A stretch of DNA of 37,802 bases from Lachnospiraceae bacterium (GCA_024682835.1 JAIKYU010000108.1:1-37802); one strand, 5' to 3'. Positions 9,065 through 17,369 are shown, counted from the stretch's first letter. Notes: generated by a model not told the origin, from the letters alone. Numbers and translations are program-made.

Positions 9065-9614
9065 ACAGCGAAGTGCTGTAGCAATCGGAAAGTTTGACGG
9101 TGTTCATCTGGGGCACCGGAAACTGATCACAACGATGGTGGCGGATGCAAAAGCCCGCGCGATTTCGTCAGTGGTCTTTACCTTTCACCCGTCGCCGGCG
9201 GTTTTTTTCGGAATGGCAAAGCAGGAGATGCTGCTGTCCGATGAGAGGCAGCGGGAGATTTTCGCCGCGCTTGGGGTGGATGTGCTGGTTGAGTTTCCGT
9301 TTACCGCCGAAACGGCGGCGATACCCGCGGAGGTCTTTGTAAGGGAAATTCTTTCGGAACAGCTGCACGCGGAACGGATCGTGTGCGGGGATGATGTGTC
9401 CTTCGGTGCGGGCGGATGCGGAGACCTGGCGTTACTGGAGTCCCTTTCCACAGAGCTTGGCTATACGGTTCTGGTGGTGGATAAGCTTGAAGCCTTCGGC
9501 GAACCGGTCAGTTCCACGCGGATCCGCCGCGCCATCAGGGAGGGACGCGAGGAGGAGGCCTGCGCCATGCTGGGAGAGCCGATTGCGCGGGAAAAGACCG
9601 GAAAAGAAATCTGA
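9030..9614 (+). CDS. ribF: RibF-type FMN adenylyltransferase lacking the riboflavin kinase domain
   Basis: Bifunctional RibF normally phosphorylates riboflavin and adenylates FMN to make FAD, in about 310 residues. This product has only 194. The adenylyltransferase half looks intact: the nucleotide-binding motif GKFDGVHLGH (20-29), FTFHPSP, GDDVSFGAGG, and SSTRIRRAI (about 161-169). It stops at GEPIAREKTGKEI, exactly where the riboflavin kinase domain would begin. The 28 bases before the convergent next gene leave no room for a displaced kinase part. ATG 9030 is chosen over an upstream TTG at 9009 because MKIIADL aligns with the family start. It overlaps truB. It may be a single-activity FAD synthetase or a truncated remnant. 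Confidence 0.85.
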   Translation: MKIIADLTEFHEQRSAVAIGKFDGVHLGHRKLITTMVADAKARAISSVVFTFHPSPAVFFGMAKQEMLLSDERQREIFAALGVDVLVEFPFTAETAAIPAEVFVREILSEQLHAERIVCGDDVSFGAGGCGDLALLESLSTELGYTVLVVDKLEAFGEPVSSTRIRRAIREGREEEACAMLGEPIAREKTGKEI

Positions 9615-9642
9615 GATCACGGGAAGCGGGCAGCCGGTGTCA

Positions 9643-10770
9643 TCACGGAATGGTGACTTCCATGACAACCGGATTGTGGTCGGCGTAACGGAAGTGATCA
9701 TCCTGTGTCTCCACTGACGAGACGGTCAGATTTTCGGAGACAATGAACCCATCGATAAGATAATACTGAAAATGTGCGGGATCCTTGTCAGGCGCATCGC
9801 TGTAAGGCTGATCGAGTGAACGGCAGGAGGGAATCCGGTTGTCCATTTCAAAAGAAAAGCCGGATGTGAGCGATGAGACATCATAGGTGCCGCAGTGCCA
9901 TTTGTCGGGAAATTCGGGGTAGCCGGAGCGATCGACGGAGGTGAAGGTCTGGTTGAAATCGCCTCCCGCAATGATGTAGTTGCCCGTTGCGGCTTCCTCC
10001 CTGAGGAGATCCGTCATCATGGCTGCCTGGGCGATTTTTCCTTCGCCGTTGTCGTAGGCCTCCAGATGGAGATTGATGAGCACCAGCTCCTTGTCGGAAT
10101 CCTTGATCGGAAGGCGGGATACCAGCAGGCACCGCTTGAGGTTGGCGATCCGGATCGGCCACTTGAAGGGGCAGGGCAGCTGAATCCGCGTGGCCTGAGA
10201 GATCGGATAGACCGATGCGGTCAGAATACCGGAATCGACCTTGCCGATCGGCGGGATCGGGTAGGGGACAAAAGCGGTACGGAAATTGTAGGCAAAGGCG
10301 GAAGAACCCGTGCTGCAGGCGCGAATCCGCTGATCGGCCATCAGGTGTGCCGGCTGATCGATATGGTGTGAGCGTGTGGAATCCGTATCGATTTCCTGCA
10401 GAAAGAGAATATCCGCATCGATATCGGACAGGATGTCGGCGATGCCGGTAAGGTTTTCCTCTGCGCGCGCTTTGTCGGCCGTGTTAACCATCGTGCCGCC
10501 GTCCATAAAGAAATCGGCGTTGTCTCCGAGCGCGCCGTAGCCGATATTCCAGGTGGCAATGCGAAAACTGTCTCCGGAAGATAATTCCTTTCCGGCACTG
10601 CTGCTCTCCCTGACCTGAATATCCTCCCTGTCGGCAGGTCGAAACTCAAGGACCGTCAGAAGGGCGATTCCGCCTGCGGCAAACAGTAGACAAAACAGTA
10701 GAATCCCGCACAGGATGCGTAGGATTCGCACGTGCAGAGATGGCCTGTTTTTCTTTTGTCCTGTACCCAT
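9643..10770 (-). CDS. Membrane-anchored endonuclease/exonuclease/phosphatase family protein
   Basis: Minus-strand gene of 375 residues. It has an N-terminal membrane segment (about residues 15-42, ILRILCGILLFCLLF) followed by an EEP fold: ATWN with Asn 75, FLQEID with the metal ligand Glu 126, NLHLEAY, GGDFNQT, and the final ADHNPV with His 365. Such proteins are Mg-dependent phosphodiesterases acting on nucleic acids, lipids or sugar phosphates; the substrate is unknown. The membrane anchor suggests action outside the cell. ATG at 10770 is preferred over a TTG at 10806, which would fall in the -35 box of a good promoter. The ATG has no ribosome binding site and may be leaderless. The gene is convergent with ribF. 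Confidence 0.88.
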   Translation of the reverse strand: MGTGQKKNRPSLHVRILRILCGILLFCLLFAAGGIALLTVLEFRPADREDIQVRESSSAGKELSSGDSFRIATWNIGYGALGDNADFFMDGGTMVNTADKARAEENLTGIADILSDIDADILFLQEIDTDSTRSHHIDQPAHLMADQRIRACSTGSSAFAYNFRTAFVPYPIPPIGKVDSGILTASVYPISQATRIQLPCPFKWPIRIANLKRCLLVSRLPIKDSDKELVLINLHLEAYDNGEGKIAQAAMMTDLLREEAATGNYIIAGGDFNQTFTSVDRSGYPEFPDKWHCGTYDVSSLTSGFSFEMDNRIPSCRSLDQPYSDAPDKDPAHFQYYLIDGFIVSENLTVSSVETQDDHFRYADHNPVVMEVTIP

Positions 10771-10777
10771 AAATTTT

Positions 10778-10806
10778 ATAATAGCATGAGGAGGATTTCT
10801 GCGCAA
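10778..10806 (-). promoter_or_regulatory. Candidate sigma-A promoter of the EEP gene
   Basis: Read on the minus strand: TTGCGC (10806-10801), a 17-base spacer, then TATTAT (10783-10778) with an extended TGC just upstream. The expected transcript start falls at or next to the ATG at 10770, which fits a leaderless message. A TATAAT also reads on the plus strand at 10777-10782 without a clear -35. Confidence 0.5.
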
Positions 10807-10931
10807 GGCGAATGGATATTTCGATGGAATTCTGATATACTTGCAGGGTACCTGTTTCGCGTATACGGGATCGGCATCCGACCGGTGTCAGGCAGATATA
10901 TAACTGTGTTTCATTGAGGAGGAAAAGAGAA

Positions 10932-11351
10932 ATGGCAGATTATGAATCGGTAACACAAAAGGGAGAGTTGCATTTCAAGGAGCCGGCGCGTCTTTTGTTT
11001 TTCGGACTCCCGTGGACCTTCCGCACGTATTTTATCTACGACAATGATCTGGTGATCCGGGCGGGACTGCTCAATCAGAAGGAGGATGACTGCTACATGT
11101 ACCGTATCACGGATGTGCGGCTCAACCGGACCTTTTCGCAGCGGATTTTCGGCCTGTCCTCCATCACGCTGTATACCTCGGATGTGAGCGATTCGACTAT
11201 CGTGCTGAAGAATATCCGGAAGGGGCACGAGATTAAGGATTTTATCCTGGAAAACGCCGAGCGCTGCCGGTTGATGCGGCGCACGGTCAATATGCAGAAT
11301 ATCGGATATGAAAACGCACATGATCTGGATGACATCCACCCCGGGGATTGA
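10932..11351 (+). CDS. Bacterial PH-like domain protein
   Basis: A 139-residue soluble protein with the pattern of the bacterial PH-like (DUF304/YdbS-type) fold: FGLPWTFRTYFIYDNDLVI, GLLNQKEDDCYMYRITDVRLNRTFSQRIFG split over two strands, ITLYTSDVSDSTIVLKNI, then a C-terminal helix. The DVRL...QRIFG...ITLYTSD order is the typical family signature. There is no membrane segment. AGGAGG at 10917-10922 lies 9 bases before the ATG. The exact role is unknown; PH-like proteins often bind other proteins or membranes. It precedes the ligase gene by 51 bases and may be cotranscribed. Confidence 0.75.
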   Translation: MADYESVTQKGELHFKEPARLLFFGLPWTFRTYFIYDNDLVIRAGLLNQKEDDCYMYRITDVRLNRTFSQRIFGLSSITLYTSDVSDSTIVLKNIRKGHEIKDFILENAERCRLMRRTVNMQNIGYENAHDLDDIHPGD

Positions 11352-11402
11352 AACTGACATGGAGCGGATTGCATTGATTCGACAGGGATTCGGAGGCGGA
11401 TT

Positions 11403-12629
11403 ATGTCTATGAACATCACCATCGCTGTTTTTTTCGGCGGCAATTCCACGGAGCATGAAATCTCCATTATCTCGGCCATTCAGGCTATGGGCTATCTGGA
11501 TCATGAGAAATACCGGATTATTCCGGTTTACATGACGAAGCAGAATCTGTTCTACACGCATCCGGATATGGAGAATATCGAAAGTTTCCGGGACATTCCG
11601 GCGTTGCTTAAGCGAAGCAGAAGGGTGTTTTTTCTGAAGGAGGTAAACCGGACGCTGATGATCGGATATCCGCTCAGGCGCTTTTCCCGACAGGAGGAAA
11701 CGGCTGTGGATTTCGCGTTTCCGATTGTGCACGGCACCAATGTGGAGGATGGGACACTGCAGGGGTATCTGGAGACCCTGGGATTGCCTGTTATCGGCCC
11801 GGGCGTTCTACCCTCCGCGCTTGGCATGGATAAGGCGGTGATGAAAAGCGTGTTTAAGGATCACGGGGTACCGGTTCTTCCGTGTCATGTCTGCACACGA
11901 AAGGACTGGGAGGATCCGGAACGCCTGGTCGGCACACTGATGGACAGCCTTTCCTGGCCGGTGATCGTCAAGCCGGTGAATCTTGGCAGCAGCATCGGCA
12001 TTACCAAAGCTTCAGACGAGGCGTCGCTCAGGGAAGCGCTGGATCTTGCCTTCACCTTTTCTGAAAAGGTGCTGGTGGAACGGGCCATCGTGAGGCTCAA
12101 GGAGGTCAACTGCGCCGTGCTTGGAGATTACGAGGAGGCGCAGGCGAGCGAGTGCGAGGAGCCGCTCTCCTCGGACGAAACGACTATCTTAAGCTTTGAG
12201 GATAAGTATATGAGCGGCGGCGGTAAGGGCGGATCGAAGCAGTCAGGCAGTATGAAAACCGGCGGGGCCAAGGGGTCCAAGGGGATGGCGAGTCTACAGC
12301 GCAGGATTCCGGCGGATATCTCCGAGGAGATGCGAAGCCGGATACGTGAGACGGCCATAAAGGCATTCCATGCGCTGGATTGCGCCGGCGTGGCCAGAAT
12401 TGATTTTATGATCGACGAGGAGACGGGAGAGCTGTTTCTGAATGAGATCAACACCATTCCCGGTTCCCTGTCCTTCTATCTGTGGGAACCGCTGGGAATG
12501 CCTTATCCTGCGCTCCTGGAGAAGCTGATTGCTCTGGCGCAGAAGCGCGCGCGGGAGGCACAAAAGACCACAACAAGCTTTGAAACGAACATTCTGGCAA
12601 CGGCGCAGATCGGAGGCGGCAAACGATAG
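11403..12629 (+). CDS. ddl: D-alanine--D-alanine ligase family ATP-grasp protein
   Basis: Ddl joins two D-Ala for peptidoglycan precursors in the cytoplasm. The 408-residue product has the N-terminal FFGGNSTEHEISIISA motif, the PIVHGTNVEDGTLQGYLE block, the ATP-grasp Gly loop GSSIGITKAS, and the metal/substrate motif NEINTIPGS near the end. Two features set it apart from a standard Ddl. Residues 271-297 are a Gly/Lys/Ser low-complexity stretch just after FEDKYM, in the lid region. The end motif is GSLSFYLWEP instead of the usual GFT form. It could be a paralog with another acceptor (D-Ala-D-X or D-amino acid ligase). GGAGG is 6 bases before ATG 11403; ATG 11409 is a poorer choice. It is convergent with plsC. 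Confidence 0.85.
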   Translation: MSMNITIAVFFGGNSTEHEISIISAIQAMGYLDHEKYRIIPVYMTKQNLFYTHPDMENIESFRDIPALLKRSRRVFFLKEVNRTLMIGYPLRRFSRQEETAVDFAFPIVHGTNVEDGTLQGYLETLGLPVIGPGVLPSALGMDKAVMKSVFKDHGVPVLPCHVCTRKDWEDPERLVGTLMDSLSWPVIVKPVNLGSSIGITKASDEASLREALDLAFTFSEKVLVERAIVRLKEVNCAVLGDYEEAQASECEEPLSSDETTILSFEDKYMSGGGKGGSKQSGSMKTGGAKGSKGMASLQRRIPADISEEMRSRIRETAIKAFHALDCAGVARIDFMIDEETGELFLNEINTIPGSLSFYLWEPLGMPYPALLEKLIALAQKRAREAQKTTTSFETNILATAQIGGGKR

Positions 12630-12635
12630 TCGCCG

Positions 12636-13376
12636 TCAGGCCTTTTCCGGCTGCAGGTCTGCGAAGTATTGCGCCTCCATGACGGCACGAACCTGCGTAT
12701 CAACCACTTTCCGTTCCTTCATTTCCATGGTGGACGTGTCAATCGGAGGACAGTAGGTCATCGTCACGTGCGCGCTGCGGATAAAGGGTCGATGCTTTTC
12801 GTAGATCTCATCGGTGTGCGTGACGACCACGGGAATGATTTTGCAGCCGGTCTTCTGAGCGATCCGGAAGGATCCGCGGTGAAACGGCAGCAGCGCGTCT
12901 TCGGTTTTATTGCGCGTCCCCTCGGGGTAGATCATGATGCTTACGCCCTGCCTGACGAGATCGGATGCCTTGCCGATCATCTCCAGTCCCTGCTTCAGGT
13001 CGTCGCGGTCAAGAAAGAGGCAGTGAAGATTCAGCATCCAGAGATTCAGAATCGGCACCACGCGGATCTGCTTCTTGGCAATAAATCCGGTCAGCCGGTT
13101 CATATGTCCGTAGGCGAGCACGATGTCAAAATAGCTGCGGTGGTTGCCGATAAACAGCACCCCCTCATTGGCCGGAATGTTTTCCTCGCCCCGGATGGTC
13201 AGTCTCACGCCGGCGAGCCACGTGATGACGCGGAACGCCCAGCTTACGATGGCCAGAGAAGCATGCTCCCTGATTGCCGGCCGAATCAGTCCGATGATCC
13301 ACAGGATGAGCAGAATCGGAATGCTGACCAGGAGAAAGAGGATGATGAAAAGTAAAACCAGTATGAGACGTACCAT
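12636..13376 (-). CDS. plsC: 1-acyl-sn-glycerol-3-phosphate acyltransferase (PlsC family)
   Basis: PlsC adds the second acyl chain to make phosphatidic acid at the inner face of the membrane. The 246-residue product has an N-terminal hydrophobic segment (about 1-35), the catalytic NHxxxxD motif NHRSYFD (78-84), the FLDRDD block, and the YPEGTR motif (150-155). The ribosome binding site GAAGGG is upstream on the minus strand. The stop is only 6 bases from the end of the convergent ddl gene, with no terminator between. The promoter lies in the intergenic space shared with pyrC. Confidence 0.92.
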   Translation of the reverse strand: MVRLILVLLFIILFLLVSIPILLILWIIGLIRPAIREHASLAIVSWAFRVITWLAGVRLTIRGEENIPANEGVLFIGNHRSYFDIVLAYGHMNRLTGFIAKKQIRVVPILNLWMLNLHCLFLDRDDLKQGLEMIGKASDLVRQGVSIMIYPEGTRNKTEDALLPFHRGSFRIAQKTGCKIIPVVVTHTDEIYEKHRPFIRSAHVTMTYCPPIDTSTMEMKERKVVDTQVRAVMEAQYFADLQPEKA

Positions 13377-13413
13377 GATGTATTCCCTTCTGTGTGCCGT
13401 GTGCTATTTTCTC

Positions 13414-13442
13414 ATTATAGCCGCAGAACGGATGCTTAGCAA
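13414..13442 (-). promoter_or_regulatory. Sigma-A promoter of plsC
   Basis: On the minus strand TTGCTA (13442-13437) and a perfect TATAAT (13419-13414) are separated by 17 bases, about 38 bases before the plsC ATG. No comparable promoter is seen for the divergent pyrC in the same space. Confidence 0.75.
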
Positions 13443-13475
13443 CGATAAAAATTCTGTAACGGACTGGAAACGGAT

Positions 13476-14783
13476 ATGGAAACACTGATTATCAGACATG
13501 GATGTCCGGTTGATCCGGGCATTACGGACGAAAGACCAAGAACGGTCTTCATCCGAAACGGCCGGATCGACCGGATCCTTACGGAGCAGGAAGAGTCCGC
13601 TCACGACCTGCCGCACGGTGATGGTGCCCGTGTCGTGGAGGCAGCGGGAATGATGCTTCTGCCGGGGCTGGCGGATGCGCACGTCCATTTTCGGGATCCC
13701 GGATTTACGGAAAAAGAGGATATGGAAACCGGAGCTGCCGCAGCTGCGCATGGCGGTTTCACCTCGGCGGTGATGATGGGAAACACCAATCCGCATCCCG
13801 ACACACCCGAACGTGTGGCGGCTATGGCAGATCGGGCCGGCAGGACGGGGATCCGGCTGTATTGCTGCGGAAATATTACGATGGGCATGGCGGGGCGTGA
13901 ACTGACGGATTTTGAGGCGCTTAAAGATGCCGGAGTCGTCCTGCTTTCGGATGACGGTCTACCGATCCGGGATGCCGGATTGATGGAAAAGGCGTGTATC
14001 CGGGCAGCGTCCCTGGGACTGATTCTCTCCCTCCACGAGGAGGATCCGGCGTTTATTGAGCAGGCCGGAATAAACCGCGGCAGTGTGGCCGGGTCCAAGG
14101 GGCTTGCGGGCGCGGACAGAGAGGCGGAGATCTCCATGGTTCGCCGTGATACAGCGATCGCGGAGCGGACAGGAGCGGAGCTTACCATCCAGCATATCAG
14201 TGCAGCGGAGTCGGTCTGTCTGATCCGCGATGCGAAGAGAAGGGGAGTGAAGATTCACGCGGAGGCGACGCCGCATCATTTTACACTTACGGAGGAGGCG
14301 GTCATCCGGTTCGGAACGAATGCCAAGATGAATCCGCCGCTGCGCACGGAAGCGGACCGGCTTGAAATCATCAGGGGTCTGCAGGACGGGACAATCGATA
14401 TGATCGCAACCGATCATGCGCCGCACACGCAGGCGGAGAAGGCAGTGGAATTCACGAAGGCGCCAAGCGGAATCATCGGTCTGGAGACGGCTCTTTCCCT
14501 GGTGTGGAGAGAACTGGTGCTGCCCGGGTATCTGACGGTGCCGCAGGCGGTGGAGAGAATGACCCGGGCTTACAGCGTGTATGGGCTCCCGGGAGGAAAG
14601 ATCCGGGAGGGGGCCCCGGCGGATCTGGTTCTCTTTGCTCCTGATGAACAATGGACGGTCAGTGATGAAACCCTGTATTCCAGAGCGCGAAACACGCCGT
14701 TTCTGGGCACCTCGCTTCCGGGCGTGGTCAGGCTTACGGTCTGCGGGGGGCGGATCGTATTTGAGAACAGAAAGGAAGAGTGA
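13476..14783 (+). CDS. pyrC: Dihydroorotase (class I)
   Basis: Dihydroorotase closes carbamoyl-aspartate to dihydroorotate, the third step of pyrimidine synthesis. The 435-residue product has the zinc motif DAHVHFRDPG (67-76), the substrate Asn in GNTNP, TPHHF, a further metal/catalytic motif ATDHAPH (311-317), and the C-terminal GKIREGAPADLVLF found in amidohydrolases. The length fits the class I Firmicutes enzyme. It is the first gene of a pyrC-pyrK-pyrD cluster, and its stop overlaps the pyrK start by one base. Confidence 0.95.
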   Translation: METLIIRHGCPVDPGITDERPRTVFIRNGRIDRILTEQEESAHDLPHGDGARVVEAAGMMLLPGLADAHVHFRDPGFTEKEDMETGAAAAAHGGFTSAVMMGNTNPHPDTPERVAAMADRAGRTGIRLYCCGNITMGMAGRELTDFEALKDAGVVLLSDDGLPIRDAGLMEKACIRAASLGLILSLHEEDPAFIEQAGINRGSVAGSKGLAGADREAEISMVRRDTAIAERTGAELTIQHISAAESVCLIRDAKRRGVKIHAEATPHHFTLTEEAVIRFGTNAKMNPPLRTEADRLEIIRGLQDGTIDMIATDHAPHTQAEKAVEFTKAPSGIIGLETALSLVWRELVLPGYLTVPQAVERMTRAYSVYGLPGGKIREGAPADLVLFAPDEQWTVSDETLYSRARNTPFLGTSLPGVVRLTVCGGRIVFENRKEE

Positions 14784-15649
14784 TGAGCAGGACAGAGAGG
14801 GAGACGACAGCAGATCATCCGCAGTTTTCCGATAAGCGGGAATCGACGGCCCGAGTGATCCGGCAAAGACAGCTGTCAGACGGAATCCATGAACTGGTGC
14901 TGGAGACATCGCTTGGCGCTTCGGCGAAACCCGGACAGTTTGTCAATCTGTACTGCAGGGACAGCGCGCGGCTGCTGCCGCGGCCGATCAGCATATGTGA
15001 GGCCGGGGACAGGGAGCTTACGCTGGTATATCGCGTTGTGGGAAACGGAACACGCGAGTTTGCCGCTCTTCAACCGGGGGACTGTCTGCGGCTGGCCGGT
15101 AATCTGGGCAATGGCTACCGTCTGTCCGCTGCTGCCGGAAAGCATGTTGTGATCGCCGGCGGCGGTCTGGGCATCCCGCCGATGCTTTTCCTTGCAAGAT
15201 CTCTGCATGCTTGCGCGGGAGAGGATGCGCCCGCCTCGCTCACGGTGGTTCTGGGCTACCGTGACGCGGACACCGTCTTTCTGGACCGGGCTTTTGACGA
15301 ATACAGCAAGGTGTTTATCGCCAGCGATGACGGATCGGTCGGTATGAAGGGGACGGCGCTCGACGTGATCCGCACGCAGGGTTTACAGGCGGAAACAACC
15401 TACGTCTGTGGCCCGATGCCCATGCTTCGCGCGTTTGCACAGGACAGTGAGGAAAGAAGAAGGAACGGCAAAAATAACGCATGCTATGTTTCGCTGGAGG
15501 AACGCATGGCCTGCGGGATCGGTGCCTGTCTGGGCTGCGTGGTGAAAACGACGGACACGGATTCCCACAGTCAGGTGCGCAATGCGCGGATATGCGCGGA
15601 AGGACCGGTGTTTGACAGCAGAGAGATCGCGTGGGGGGAGATGAAATGA
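14783..15649 (+). CDS. pyrK: Dihydroorotate dehydrogenase electron transfer subunit PyrK
   Basis: PyrK carries FAD and a [2Fe-2S] cluster and passes electrons from PyrD to NAD in type 1B dihydroorotate dehydrogenase. The 288-residue product has the FAD-binding LLPRPISIC motif, the NAD-binding domain (VVIAGGGLGIPPMLFLA and YVCGPMPMLRA), and the C-terminal cluster Cys residues at 244, 249, 252 and 271 (ACGIGACLGC). The ATG at 14783 is chosen over a GTG at 14780 because it overlaps the pyrC stop and AAAGGAAG is well spaced upstream. The stop overlaps the pyrD start (ATGA). Confidence 0.95.
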   Translation: MSRTERETTADHPQFSDKRESTARVIRQRQLSDGIHELVLETSLGASAKPGQFVNLYCRDSARLLPRPISICEAGDRELTLVYRVVGNGTREFAALQPGDCLRLAGNLGNGYRLSAAAGKHVVIAGGGLGIPPMLFLARSLHACAGEDAPASLTVVLGYRDADTVFLDRAFDEYSKVFIASDDGSVGMKGTALDVIRTQGLQAETTYVCGPMPMLRAFAQDSEERRRNGKNNACYVSLEERMACGIGACLGCVVKTTDTDSHSQVRNARICAEGPVFDSREIAWGEMK

Positions 15650-16578
15650 AGAGCCGGATGGAGGTTTCGATTGCTGGAGTGACGCTGAAGAATCCGGTGA
15701 TGGATGCTTCGGGCACCTTTGGCAATGGAAGGGAGTATGAGGAACTGATCGGACCGGAGGCGCTTCGTATGCTCGGCGCGATTGTCACCAAGGGGGTGTC
15801 CGGGCAACCCTGGGAGGGGAATGCCACGCCCCGTGTCGCGGAGACACCCTCCGGCATGCTGAATGCGATCGGTCTCCAGAATCCGGGAATCGACGTGTTT
15901 GTGCGGAGGGAGCTTCCTTTTCTTAAGGAGGTGAAGGAAAGCAGCGGCACGCGGGTGATCGTCAACGTGTGCGGGCACAGCGTGGAGGAGTATCTTTCGG
16001 TGATCGAACGGCTGCATGATGAGCCCGTGGATCTTCTGGAGATCAATGTCTCCTGTCCCAATGTGAAGCAGGGGGCGATCGCCTTCGGGCAGGATCCAAA
16101 GATGCTGGAGCGTGTGACGCGCGCGGTAAAAGATCGTGCGGGGCAACCGGTTATGATGAAGCTTACGCCGAATGTGACGGATATCAGAGAGCTGGCAAGA
16201 GCTGCCGAGGCCGGCGGGGCGGATGCGATTTCACTGATTAATACGCTCACCGGCATGAAAATCGATGTGCACAGACGCCGGTTTGTTCTGGCCAACCGCA
16301 CCGGCGGGCTTTCGGGACCGGCGATCCATCCGGTGGCCGTGCGTATGGTTTATGAGGCCGCCCATGCGGTCAGCCTGCCGGTGATTGGGATGGGCGGCAT
16401 ACAAAGCTGGGAGGATGCCGTGGAAATGATCCTCGCAGGCGCTACGGCCGTGGCGGTCGGGACGGCGACCTTTCACAATCCGCAGGCCATGCAGCAGATC
16501 ATCCGCGGAATCGAAGAGTATCTTGAGCTGTCCGGTGTGGCTGACGTGAATGAACTGATCGGAGCAGTAAAGGACTGA
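15646..16578 (+). CDS. pyrD: Dihydroorotate dehydrogenase catalytic subunit, type 1B
   Basis: PyrD oxidises dihydroorotate to orotate with FMN. The 310-residue product has the class 1 fold signatures: NPVMDASGTFGNG, LNAIGLQNPGI, INVSCPN with catalytic Cys 137 (Cys is the 1-type base), and the FMN phosphate site IGMGGI...ILAGATAVAVGTA. Pairing with PyrK marks it as type 1B, using NAD. GGGGGGAG stands 5 bases before the ATG at 15646, which overlaps the pyrK stop. The gene is followed by a strong terminator. No pyrB, pyrE or pyrF is in the window. Confidence 0.96.
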   Translation: MKSRMEVSIAGVTLKNPVMDASGTFGNGREYEELIGPEALRMLGAIVTKGVSGQPWEGNATPRVAETPSGMLNAIGLQNPGIDVFVRRELPFLKEVKESSGTRVIVNVCGHSVEEYLSVIERLHDEPVDLLEINVSCPNVKQGAIAFGQDPKMLERVTRAVKDRAGQPVMMKLTPNVTDIRELARAAEAGGADAISLINTLTGMKIDVHRRRFVLANRTGGLSGPAIHPVAVRMVYEAAHAVSLPVIGMGGIQSWEDAVEMILAGATAVAVGTATFHNPQAMQQIIRGIEEYLELSGVADVNELIGAVKD

Positions 16579-16594
16579 GGAATATCTCCACATA

Positions 16595-16635
16595 AAAACC
16601 CCCGGTGCCGGGCAAGCACCGGGGGTTTTCATTTT
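16595..16635. terminator. Bidirectional intrinsic terminator
   Basis: The arms 16595-16608 (AAAACCCCCGGTGC) and 16616-16629 form a perfect 14-bp stem with a 7-base loop, flanked by A and T runs on both sides. It ends the pyr cluster on the plus strand and the minus-strand gene at 16651. Confidence 0.93.
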
Positions 16636-16650
16636 TGTGTGTCGGATGAA

Positions 16651-17292
16651 TCAGTCTTCGTTCAGCGTGACGCCGGCTTCTTCAGCACGCTTCCTGAAAC
16701 CGTCCAGAACCGATTCGTAGGTCTGCTTGCTGATGTCGGGAAGCTCGCCGCCCCAGGTGTCTTCCGCCTGTTTGTAGCCTTTTTTGAAGGCGTCGTACAT
16801 TTTCTGGATGTTTTTGGGATCGCTTCCGGCCAGCGCGTCCGCGAAATCAAGAATGCGCTGGGAGGTCTGCTTCACGCCCCAGTATCCGTCCTCGGAAATG
16901 TCCTGCTGCGCCTGTGCTTTGGTGGCGGCATCCACTTCAAAGTTGCCTTCGCGCAGGAAACTCCAGATGTCGTTGGCGTTGTTGTAGGTCACGCCCTGAC
17001 CGCGCATCATTTTTGATACGAGATCAACCATCTGCGCCTGGCGCTGCTCCTGATCGGACTTGAGCTGTTCGGCAATCTTGTTGCGTTCCTCCTCCGACAT
17101 CCGCTGGATTTTGGAATAGCCGGCCTGTTTGGTCTCGACGCTGCCCTCGTAGGTGGCTGCAGCGGTTTCGCCTGCCGCCGCGGACTCGGCTGCCTTACCT
17201 GCCGGATCGGCCTTGGACGCCTGCGACGCTGCTGCCGTCTGCGATGTGTACGCCGACGAACTCACCCCAGATGTAATTCCATTTACACTCAT
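16651..17292 (-). CDS. Conserved protein of unknown function, Ala/Ser-rich N terminus
   Basis: Minus-strand gene of 213 residues, starting at the ATG at 17292 with AAAGGAG 8 bases upstream. No signal peptide or membrane segment is visible. Residues about 1-60 are low complexity (Ala, Ser, Thr, Gln, Gly), followed by a charged helical stretch (MSEEERNKIAEQLKSDQEQR) and a compact domain with YWGVKQTSQRILDFADALAG and WGGELPDISKQTYESVLDGF. I recall similar products in Lachnospiraceae without assigned function. The layout, a disordered head with helices, resembles secreted or flagellum-associated proteins, but nothing here proves that. It stands alone, between two terminator/promoter elements. Confidence 0.75.
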   Translation of the reverse strand: MSVNGITSGVSSSAYTSQTAAASQASKADPAGKAAESAAAGETAAATYEGSVETKQAGYSKIQRMSEEERNKIAEQLKSDQEQRQAQMVDLVSKMMRGQGVTYNNANDIWSFLREGNFEVDAATKAQAQQDISEDGYWGVKQTSQRILDFADALAGSDPKNIQKMYDAFKKGYKQAEDTWGGELPDISKQTYESVLDGFRKRAEEAGVTLNED

Positions 17293-17325
17293 AGTGAACT
17301 CCTTTTCTGATGCTGGGTGCATCGG

Positions 17326-17354
17326 TTGCAATGTTGATAGAAACGTGGTATATA
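17326..17354 (+). promoter_or_regulatory. Candidate sigma-A promoter of ispE
   Basis: TTGCAA (17326-17331) and TATATA (17349-17354) are spaced by 17 bases, about 115 bases before the ispE ATG. The intervening stretch 17390-17455 is distinctly AT-rich with no coding signal. Confidence 0.5.
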
Positions 17355-17369
17355 GGGTGTACCGAATTT

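Noticed and set aside
9615..9642. A displaced riboflavin kinase fragment after ribF
   Set aside because: Only 28 bases lie before the convergent gene, and no kinase motif is visible in other frames nearby.
13377..13475. A PyrR-type attenuator or promoter upstream of pyrC
   Set aside because: I see no anti-terminator/terminator pair and no convincing plus-strand promoter in these 99 bases; only the plsC promoter is clear.
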